Assembly: GCA_903883985.1 (NCBI GenBank) | Contig: CAISDD010000223.1 | Location: forward strand, 1 to 6,682 | Source of the DNA: an uncultured Pseudomonadota bacterium | Lineage (GTDB): Bacteria > Pseudomonadota > Gammaproteobacteria > Burkholderiales > Thiobacillaceae | Length of the DNA stretch: 6,682 nt | Direction: 5' to 3' | Notes under the pieces: generated by a model | The model's database searches: none | What the model was told of the DNA's origin: nothing | What the model saw: only the letters and a program-made list of their open reading frames with translations | Part shown: positions 1 through 4,979 of the stretch, piece by piece | Position numbering within the stretch: position 1 is the stretch's first letter | Layout of the letters: each line of letters starts with the position of its first letter | Program-made: the position numbers and the translations under genes

Positions 1-63
1 GCCCTTCCCCCGGAGGGGGAAGGGGGTGGAACCCTCTCCCTTCGGGAGAGGGCAGGGTGAGGG
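1..63. repeat. Two tandem perfect hairpins, dispersed palindromic repeat
   Basis: Two GC-rich stem-loops lie back to back. The first has 10-bp arms at 2-11 and 15-24 with a 3-base loop; the second has 9-bp arms (CCCTCTCCC / GGGAGAGGG) at 32-40 and 44-52 with a TTC loop. A G-rich tail continues to about 63. This wording is typical of REP-like elements found between genes in many beta- and gammaproteobacteria. It lies downstream of the toxin gene stop, so its transcript could act as a terminator or 3'-end stabiliser, but there is no T-tract on either strand. The element may continue beyond the left edge of the window. Confidence 0.75.
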
Positions 64-118
64 AGCCTGGTGGTAAGCCAAATTGGTTTCGACGGGTTAC
101 TTAGAGTCCACAGCGGTC

Positions 119-406
119 TTAACTCGCTTGAAAAGGTTCGCGTTCGGCCCAGCGAACGTGAACCACCTCCACCCGGCTTGAAACCCGATAGAACACCAGA
201 AATGCGCCCTTGGCGACCGCCAAGCGACGCAGGCCTGGCACCAGGTCATAGACCGGTCCTATGTTCGGGTTGTCGGCTAAGGCGCCGACCTCGGCGCGGA
301 CACCGCGCACCATGCGCAGAGCAAGAGACTTTCCGCCCACATCCATGTAGTGCTGCCTGATCGCCACCAAGTCCTGCTTCGCTTTGTCCCCGTACTCATT
401 CTGCAA
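119..406 (-). CDS. RelE/ParE-family type II toxin
   Basis: This is a 95-residue protein of the RelE/ParE toxin superfamily, the growth-inhibiting half of a type II toxin-antitoxin module. ParE members poison gyrase and RelE members cleave mRNA; the sequence does not say which applies. Visible family features are the helical start DKAKQDLVAIRQHY (residues 7-20), the segment ADNPNIGPVYDLVPGLRRL (44-62), and the closing strands FLVFYRV and VEVVHVRWAERE (69-91). I chose a TTG start at 406. It has GGAGG at 413-417 six bases upstream, overlaps the antitoxin end by 11 bases, and gives the 9-residue lead to the conserved Ala that is usual in this family. An ATG at 399 overlaps the antitoxin stop but is out of frame. 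In-frame ATGs at 490 and 445 would add 28 or 13 residues inside the antitoxin gene. The usual first beta strand is weak here (QNEYG), so an inactivated N-terminus remains possible. Confidence 0.78.
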   Translation of the reverse strand: MQNEYGDKAKQDLVAIRQHYMDVGGKSLALRMVRGVRAEVGALADNPNIGPVYDLVPGLRRLAVAKGAFLVFYRVSSRVEVVHVRWAEREPFQAS

Positions 407-803
407 TATCTGCCTCCAGTTCGTCAAACACCTGGTCGTGGCCATACCAAACGGTGGCCGGGTCGTCGGCCTCGCGGATGCGTTCTTCAAGCAGGCGTTT
501 TAACTCGGCGGCTTCATGCGCCGCCTTCATTTGCTCGGCGCGCCCGAGGTTGGCCTGTTCTGGCTGCCATTGCCTGGCGTCTACCCTGGCCTCTCTGATC
601 CCGATTTCGCGCAGCAGGCTAAGGGCCTTCGTTGCGTCCCGGAACTGCCGGAGTTCTGGTGTCCTGGCCTTGATCAGAACGGCGTGGCCTTTACTGGTCT
701 CGGCCTCGATGTGAAAGACCCCGCCCTGAGCTACCAGCACAACGGAAAGAATGCCCCCCGTCTCAAAGGTGGTTCGGAACTGATCCAGCGTAAGTCTGTG
801 CAT
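396..803 (-). CDS. ParC-like antitoxin of the toxin-antitoxin operon
   Basis: This 135-residue protein resembles the family annotated as ParC-like partition-associated proteins, which sit directly upstream of RelE/ParE toxins. The N-terminal half (1-75) looks like a small alpha/beta fold, with MHRLTLDQFR, GGVFHIEAETSKG and a KALSLLREIGIREARVD segment. The C-terminal half (77-135) is charged and helical, with AAHEAAELKRLLEERIREADDP and a short acidic tail, the kind of region that wraps a toxin. The ATG at 803 is preceded by GTAGGT at a usable distance. The frame stays open upstream to 968, but that part runs through a palindromic repeat and shows no family similarity. It is the first gene of a two-gene operon and overlaps the toxin by 11 bases, which suggests coupled translation. 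Family membership is by recognition; its role as antitoxin is inferred from position. Confidence 0.82.
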   Translation of the reverse strand: MHRLTLDQFRTTFETGGILSVVLVAQGGVFHIEAETSKGHAVLIKARTPELRQFRDATKALSLLREIGIREARVDARQWQPEQANLGRAEQMKAAHEAAELKRLLEERIREADDPATVWYGHDQVFDELEADIAE

Positions 804-863
804 AACGTACCTACATCGAGGACCAGGATGCGCCGACAATAGCAATACAACAGCACCTGAGTC

Positions 864-878
864 GTTACTCGGCGTAAC
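864..878. promoter_or_regulatory. Short dyad, candidate antitoxin operator
   Basis: GTTAC and GTAAC half-sites face each other across 5 bases, about 60-75 bases upstream of the antitoxin start. Type II antitoxin operons are normally autoregulated through such dyads. The arms are only 5 bp and I see no convincing -10/-35 pair beside it, so this is a weak call. Confidence 0.25.
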
Positions 879-892
879 CCAACTGTCTTTAT

Positions 893-940
893 CGTTCCCA
901 CGCTCCAGCGTGGGAACGCATCCCATGGCGCTCCAGCGCC
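893..940. repeat. REP-like palindromic repeat with a degenerate second copy
   Basis: A perfect inverted repeat with 12-bp arms (CGTTCCCACGCT at 893-904, its complement at 907-918) has a 2-base CC loop. A shorter, diverged copy follows, with GGCGCT at 927-932 and AGCGCC at 935-940 around the same CC loop. The wording 'TCCCA.GCGCTCCAGCG' recurs in the two halves, so this looks like a tandem pair of one unit. Such elements are dispersed between genes in many gamma- and betaproteobacteria. It sits between the divergent toxin-antitoxin and helicase genes, about 90 bases upstream of the antitoxin start. Confidence 0.8.
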
Positions 941-1019
941 CCGTAGTCTCGTTGCCTTGAAAAACCAACTATCGGTTGTCGGCATCAGGTCTCGAATCCG
1001 GGCGAGGCAAGACAGGCCG

Positions 1020-1056
1020 GCTCGCCCGGCGAGCGAACCGGACACAGCTTAAGCTG
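1020..1056. promoter_or_regulatory. Two palindromes upstream of the helicase gene
   Basis: GCTCGCC (1020-1026) pairs with GGCGAGC (1028-1034), and CAGCTTAAGCTG (1045-1056) is a perfect 12-bp palindrome 34 bases before the helicase start. Either could be an operator. I do not see a CTGT-N8-ACAG LexA box, the element that controls dinG and yoaA in E. coli. A -10-like GATAAACT at 1076-1083 has no good -35 partner. Confidence 0.25.
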
Positions 1057-1090
1057 CCGTAGTCGTGCCCGCCTCGGATAAACTCAGCAC

Positions 1091-3052
1091 ATGAACCTGG
1101 ACGACTTCTTCACCGACGGCGGCCCGCTCGAAGCGGTCATCCCCATGTATCGGCCACGTGCGCAGCAACTTGAGATGGCGCGGCGGATATATTCCACCCT
1201 GGAGACGCGCGGCCGCCTGGTGGCCGAAGCCGGCACAGGCACCGGAAAAACCCTGGCCTACCTGATTCCCGCGCTGCTGTTCGGCGGCAAGGTCATCGTC
1301 TCCACCGGCACCAAGACCTTGCAGGATCAACTCTTCCACCGCGACATTCCCGCCGTGCGCGCCGCCCTGGCGCGGCCGGTGACCATCGCGCTGCTGAAGG
1401 GGCGCAGCAACTATGTCTGCCCCTATCACCTGGGTCGCGCCCTTGCGGAAGCGCGCCTGAAGAGTCGCGAAGAAGCCCTGCAACTGCGCGCCATCGCCCG
1501 CTTCGCCGCGAGCAGCGACAGCGGCGACCGTATGGCCTGCGGCGACGTGCCCGAGGAATCCCCCGCCTGGGGCTTTGCCACCTCCACCCGCGACAACTGC
1601 CTGGGCGGCGAGTGCCCGGATCACAAGGACTGCTTCGTACTGAAAGCGCGCAAGAACGCACTGGAAGCCGACGTGGTCGTGGTCAACCATCACCTGTTCT
1701 TCGCCGATGTCTGGCTCAAGGACGAAGGCGCGGGCGAACTGTTGCCTGCCAGCAATGCCGTGATCTTCGACGAGGCGCATCAGCTTCCGGCGACCGCCAG
1801 CCTGTTCTTTGGCGAGACCGTCACCACCGGCTTGATCATCGACCTGTGTCGCGATGTGAAGGTGGAAGCCGCAGTTGCGGCTGCGGACTTTCCCGATCTG
1901 CAGATCGCCGCGGGCGAACTGGAAACCGCGGCCCGCGACGTGCGCCTGGGGTTAGGGTTGGCCCAGACCCGCCTGCCGGCGGCGCGCGCCCTGGAACGCG
2001 AGGAGTTCCGCGAAGCCGTGATGGACATGGTGGCGCACCTGGCCAGGCTCGATGCCTTGCTGAAGTCGCAAGCGGAGCGGGCGGAAACCCTGGCCCAGTG
2101 CTATGTCCGTTGCCACGAAGCGGCCAGCCGCATGGAGAAATGGCTCATGCCATCGAACCCATCGGCGGATGGCTCGGGCGCCCCCCCCGAAGCGGGCATG
2201 GTGCGCTGGCTGGAAGCCGCCTCGCATTCCGTGCTGTTCCATTCCACGCCGCTCAATGCCGGTGAACTGTTCGCACGCCAGATCGAGAACGATGCGCGCG
2301 CCTGGATCTTCACCTCGGCCACCCTCTCTGTACGCGGAAATTTCTCCCACTACCTGAATGAAATCGGTCTCCTGGAAGCCGACACCGCCGTATGGGACAG
2401 TCCCTTCGATTACGCAACCCAGGCGCTACTCTACGTGCCCGCGACCATGCCCGACCCGAATTCGCCGGAGTACACCCAGGCGGCTCTGGACGCCGCCTGG
2501 CCCTTGCTCCTGGCCAGTGGAGGGAGCGCGTTCCTGTTGTTCACCTCGCTGCGCGCCATGAATGCCGCGTACAAATTGCTACAAACGCGCATGAGCGCGG
2601 TGGGAGTGAGTTATCCACTGTTGTTGCAAGGAGAGAAGAGTCGCAGCGAACTACTCGACGAATTCCGTCGTCTGGGCAATGCCGTGCTGCTGGGAAGCCA
2701 GAGCTTCTGGGAAGGGGTAGACGTAGCGGGCGAGGCACTATCGCTGGTGGTCATCGACCGCCTGCCCTTCCAGCCGCCGGACGATCCGGTCCTGGCCGCA
2801 CGCATGGAAGTGCTGCGCCAGGAGGGCAAGAATCCCTTCTTCGACCACCAGTTGCCGCACGCCGTGATCAGCCTGAAACAGGGGGCCGGGCGATTGATAC
2901 GGCGCGAAAGCGATCGCGGCGTGCTCATGATCTGCGACACCCGCCTGGTCGACAAACCCTATGGCCGCCGCATCTGGCAGGCTCTGCCGCCGATGAAGCG
3001 CACCCGCCGGCAGGAGGAGGCGGTGGCGTTTCTGCTGAAGAGGGCCGAGTGA
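1091..3052 (+). CDS. yoaA: DinG/YoaA-family ATP-dependent DNA helicase (XPD-like, Fe-S)
   Basis: This 653-residue superfamily 2 helicase unwinds DNA in the 5'-3' direction using ATP and acts in repair of stalled forks and R-loops. Motifs in order: a Q-motif-like RPRAQQLEM (21-29); Walker A GTGTGKT (48-54); four probable 4Fe-4S ligands C110, C170, C175 and C181; the DEAH box (227-230); FTSATL (407-412); GSQSFWEGVD (535-544); LPFQPPDDP (558-566); and motif VI QGAGRLIRR (597-605). The 5- and 6-residue steps between the last three cysteines match E. coli DinG as I recall it. Length is closer to YoaA (about 636) than to DinG (716), hence the symbol; dinG is the common alternative label. The ATG at 1091 has only a poor ribosome site, but no better in-frame start is seen and the protein is complete from there. 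A run of eight C lies in the coding sequence at 2181-2188 without breaking the frame. The next gene starts 7 bases after the stop. Confidence 0.95.
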   Translation: MNLDDFFTDGGPLEAVIPMYRPRAQQLEMARRIYSTLETRGRLVAEAGTGTGKTLAYLIPALLFGGKVIVSTGTKTLQDQLFHRDIPAVRAALARPVTIALLKGRSNYVCPYHLGRALAEARLKSREEALQLRAIARFAASSDSGDRMACGDVPEESPAWGFATSTRDNCLGGECPDHKDCFVLKARKNALEADVVVVNHHLFFADVWLKDEGAGELLPASNAVIFDEAHQLPATASLFFGETVTTGLIIDLCRDVKVEAAVAAADFPDLQIAAGELETAARDVRLGLGLAQTRLPAARALEREEFREAVMDMVAHLARLDALLKSQAERAETLAQCYVRCHEAASRMEKWLMPSNPSADGSGAPPEAGMVRWLEAASHSVLFHSTPLNAGELFARQIENDARAWIFTSATLSVRGNFSHYLNEIGLLEADTAVWDSPFDYATQALLYVPATMPDPNSPEYTQAALDAAWPLLLASGGSAFLLFTSLRAMNAAYKLLQTRMSAVGVSYPLLLQGEKSRSELLDEFRRLGNAVLLGSQSFWEGVDVAGEALSLVVIDRLPFQPPDDPVLAARMEVLRQEGKNPFFDHQLPHAVISLKQGAGRLIRRESDRGVLMICDTRLVDKPYGRRIWQALPPMKRTRRQEEAVAFLLKRAE

Positions 3053-3059
3053 TGGCGGA

Positions 3060-3440
3060 ATGAAACGATTGCGTGGTCTGCTGTTCGCTCTGCTGCTGGT
3101 CGGGGCGGCGATTGCGGCGGAAGTCGAGCAGCGAGAAATCCTCCAGGTCTCGCCCCTGGCCGGTTTTCAGTACTACGCGGGAGCCGCCCTGTTCCCGTTG
3201 ATGAACACGGGCGATGTGCTCAGCCTGCGGCGCGAACCCAACAATCCTTTTGACCCCAGGGCGGTGCGCGTGGAATGGCATGGCACGCAGATCGGCTACG
3301 CACCGCGCGCCGACAACATCGACCTGGCCCGTCTGATGGATCACGGCACGCCCGTGGAAGCCCGTATCCTGCACCTACAGAAATCGCGCGACCCATGGAA
3401 GCGGGTGTTGATCGAGATCTATCTGGCACCGACGCCGTAG
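3060..3440 (+). CDS. Exported HIRAN-domain protein
   Basis: This is a 126-residue protein with two parts. Residues 1-20 form a classic signal peptide: MKRLR, then a hydrophobic core LLFALLLVGAAIA, with likely cleavage after an AIA-A site near residue 20. Residues about 28-123 match the HIRAN fold, with AGFQYYAG (34-41), GDVLSLRREPNNPFDPRAVRV (51-71), GTQIGYAPRADN (75-86) and a final strand RVLIEIYL (115-122). HIRAN domains in helicases such as HLTF bind 3' DNA ends; free-standing bacterial copies with signal peptides are known but have no settled function. The gene starts 7 bases after the helicase stop, with a 3-codon mini-frame (ATG at 3052) between, so translation is probably coupled. GGCGGA directly abuts the start codon and is too close to be a good ribosome site. 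The TAG stop lies inside the inverted end of a repeat element, so the original C-terminus may have differed by a few residues. Confidence 0.87.
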   Translation: MKRLRGLLFALLLVGAAIAAEVEQREILQVSPLAGFQYYAGAALFPLMNTGDVLSLRREPNNPFDPRAVRVEWHGTQIGYAPRADNIDLARLMDHGTPVEARILHLQKSRDPWKRVLIEIYLAPTP

Positions 3441-3514
3441 GGCGGATGCCAGAAGGGCAATCCACCATCCCGGTGGGGCTTGAATGGCGGAACCGCTTCG
3501 CGTTCCGCCCTACG
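3436..3514. repeat. 79-bp element with 11-bp terminal inverted repeats
   Basis: CGTAGGGCGGA at 3436-3446 and its exact complement at 3504-3514 bound a 79-bp segment. Inside are two hairpins: CCACC/GGTGG (3462-3466 and 3472-3476) and GGCGGAAC/GTTCCGCC (3486-3493 and 3502-3509). The design matches a dispersed miniature repeat with 'GTAGGGCGGA...TCCGCCCTAC' ends that is common in beta- and gammaproteobacteria and probably moved by a TnpA-REP or IS-type enzyme. Its left end contributes the last codon bases and TAG stop of the HIRAN gene. The inner hairpins may also stabilise or end the helicase-HIRAN transcript, though no T-tract follows. Confidence 0.8.
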
Positions 3515-3564
3515 CGGCAAGCGCCAGCAGCTTAACGAAAACAATATCAGTGGCGACACATTAC

Positions 3565-3672
3565 ATATTCCTTCGGGAAGAAATCGTAGGGGTTGATCAC
3601 CCTCATGTCGGCGATGATTTACAGTTCGATGTCGAAGTGCGTAATCTTCTCAGGAAACACCAGGCGCGACTG
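3565..3672 (-). pseudogene. Relic of a transglutaminase-family protein gene
   Basis: Read on the minus strand, this stretch gives QSRLVFPEKITHFDIEL, a TAA stop (3619-3621), then IIADMRVINPYDFFPKEY in the same frame. This matches the N-terminal beta domain of bacterial transglutaminase-like proteins, whose consensus runs like 'LARLVFPEK...VDLVADM.V.NPFDFF.E..AE'. Both halves share one frame across the stop, so a point change is enough to explain it. Another TAA (3673-3675) lies just before the match, a TGA follows soon after it, and I find no family similarity on either side. Only about 36 of more than 280 residues remain. It is therefore a deletion remnant, not a gene. Confidence 0.6.
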
Positions 3673-3852
3673 TTATTTTGAAATGCATGCCAAACACGGG
3701 AACGCGGCGGATAGTGTCGTCATGGGGCGTTTTCAACTCCGCATAGGGCGCCATGCGCGCCTGCTTGCACTCCATTGGTGAACTTGTGTGCGCGGGGAAA
3801 GCGGCAGGCTTGCGGTAAAATCCCATGCACCCTCCTTAGACGCACCCCCCCC
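3673..3852. promoter_or_regulatory. aroC upstream region with a candidate -10 box
   Basis: No gene is seen here. TAAAAT at 3816-3821 is a good -10 match, preceded by TTGCGG, a context often seen in betaproteobacterial promoters. No clear -35 box lies 16-18 bases upstream. A start near 3828 would give a leader of about 25 bases. That leader lacks a Shine-Dalgarno sequence: it contains CCTCCTTA (3831-3838) and eight consecutive C (3845-3852) directly before the ATG. Confidence 0.35.
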
Positions 3853-4950
3853 ATGTCCGGTAACACGATAGGCCTACTCTTCACAGTCACTTCTTTCGGT
3901 GAATCGCACGGACCCGGCATAGGCTGCATCGTGGACGGCTGCCCGCCGGGGTTGGCCCTGTGTGCCGCCGACATCCAGCTCGACCTGGATCGGCGTAAAC
4001 CTGGAACCTCTCGCCATGTCACGCAGCGGCGCGAATCGGATACGGTGGAAATCCTCTCCGGCGTGTTCGAGGGCAGGACCACCGGCACGCCCATCGCCCT
4101 GCTGATCCGCAACGAAGACCAGCGCAGCAAGGATTACGGCAATATCGCCGAGACCTTCCGTCCGGGCCACGCCGATTACACCTATGACCAGAAATACGGT
4201 TTCCGCGACTACCGTGGCGGTGGCCGCTCCTCGGCGCGGGAAACCGCAGTGCGGGTCGCTGCCGGGGCGATCGCGAAGAAGTGGCTGTTCGAGCACCACG
4301 GCACGGTGATCCGCGCCTACCTGGCGCAGCTAGGCCCCATCGTCGTGCCTTTCCGGAGTTGGGAGAGCTTGGCGGGAAACCCCTTCTTCGCCGCCGACCC
4401 AGAGTCCGTGACGGCTCTGGAAGCCTACATGGACGAACTGCGTCGCGATGGCGATTCAGTCGGCGCGCGTATCCATGTGGTCGCGGAAAACGTGCCCTTG
4501 GGGCTGGGAGAGCCGGTCTACGATCGCCTAGACGCCGACCTGGCACATGCGCTGATGAGCATCAACGCGGTCAAGGGCGTGGAGATCGGCGACGGCTTTG
4601 CTGTGGTGGCGCAAAAAGGCACGGAACACCGCGACGAGATGACGCCGCAAGGTTTTCTCTCGAATCACGCCGGCGGCATCCTCGGCGGCATTTCCAGCGG
4701 CCAGGACATCACCGCAGCCATCGCCATCAAGCCCACCTCGTCGCTGCGTATCCCTGGGCGTTCGATCAATCGCCAGGGAGAGGCCATCGAAGTGGTGACC
4801 CACGGCCGCCACGACCCTTGCGTCGGCATCCGCGCCATCCCCATCGCCGAGGCCATGCTGGCCATCGTCCTGATGGATCACGCCTTGCGCCAGCGCGCCC
4901 AGAACGGCGACGTACGCTGCCAGACGCCTGCCATAGCAGGCAAGGCCTGA
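3853..4950 (+). CDS. aroC: Chorismate synthase
   Basis: This 365-residue enzyme catalyses the last shikimate-pathway step, the anti-1,4-elimination of phosphate from 5-enolpyruvylshikimate 3-phosphate to give chorismate, using reduced FMN, in the cytosol as a tetramer. Signatures are all present: MSGNTIG and FGESHGPGIG with a conserved His (residue 19), DRRKPGTSRHVTQRRESD (46-63), the FRPGHADYTY block with the second invariant His (106), DYRGGGRSSARET (119-131), and GGILGGISSG and GRHDPCVGIRAIPIAEAM near the C-terminus. Length is close to the E. coli enzyme (361). The frame is open from 3775, but the family starts at MSGN, so the ATG at 3853 is chosen despite lacking a ribosome site. The transporter gene begins 29 bases after the stop, probably in the same transcript. 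Confidence 0.97.
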   Translation: MSGNTIGLLFTVTSFGESHGPGIGCIVDGCPPGLALCAADIQLDLDRRKPGTSRHVTQRRESDTVEILSGVFEGRTTGTPIALLIRNEDQRSKDYGNIAETFRPGHADYTYDQKYGFRDYRGGGRSSARETAVRVAAGAIAKKWLFEHHGTVIRAYLAQLGPIVVPFRSWESLAGNPFFAADPESVTALEAYMDELRRDGDSVGARIHVVAENVPLGLGEPVYDRLDADLAHALMSINAVKGVEIGDGFAVVAQKGTEHRDEMTPQGFLSNHAGGILGGISSGQDITAAIAIKPTSSLRIPGRSINRQGEAIEVVTHGRHDPCVGIRAIPIAEAMLAIVLMDHALRQRAQNGDVRCQTPAIAGKA

Positions 4951-4979
4951 GTTCACTCATCCCCGCCAGGCTGACCGCC

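Noticed and set aside
804..968. 55-residue N-terminal extension of the antitoxin
   Set aside because: It translates through a palindromic repeat and has no family similarity; ATG at 803 has a ribosome site and the family start.
1049..1780. Long minus-strand open frame (243 codons) opposite the helicase gene
   Set aside because: It is Gly/Ala/Gln/His-rich antisense shadow of a gene with all helicase motifs on the plus strand.
1950..1965. GGGGTTAGGGTTGG, telomere-like wording
   Set aside because: Only two units inside the helicase coding sequence; chance.
3052..3063. Three-codon mini-frame between helicase and HIRAN genes
   Set aside because: Too short to be a gene; at most it assists translational coupling.
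3484..3681. Plus-strand 65-codon open frame after the HIRAN gene
   Set aside because: It begins inside the repeat element and is antisense to the transglutaminase relic; no protein-like features.
3775..3852. 26-residue N-terminal extension of AroC
   Set aside because: Chorismate synthases start at MSGN; the extension would run through the candidate -10 box and the C8 run.
4281..4979. N-terminal extension of the transporter frame through aroC
   Set aside because: The extra 233 residues are Arg/His-rich shadow of aroC; the family start fits the GTG at 4980.
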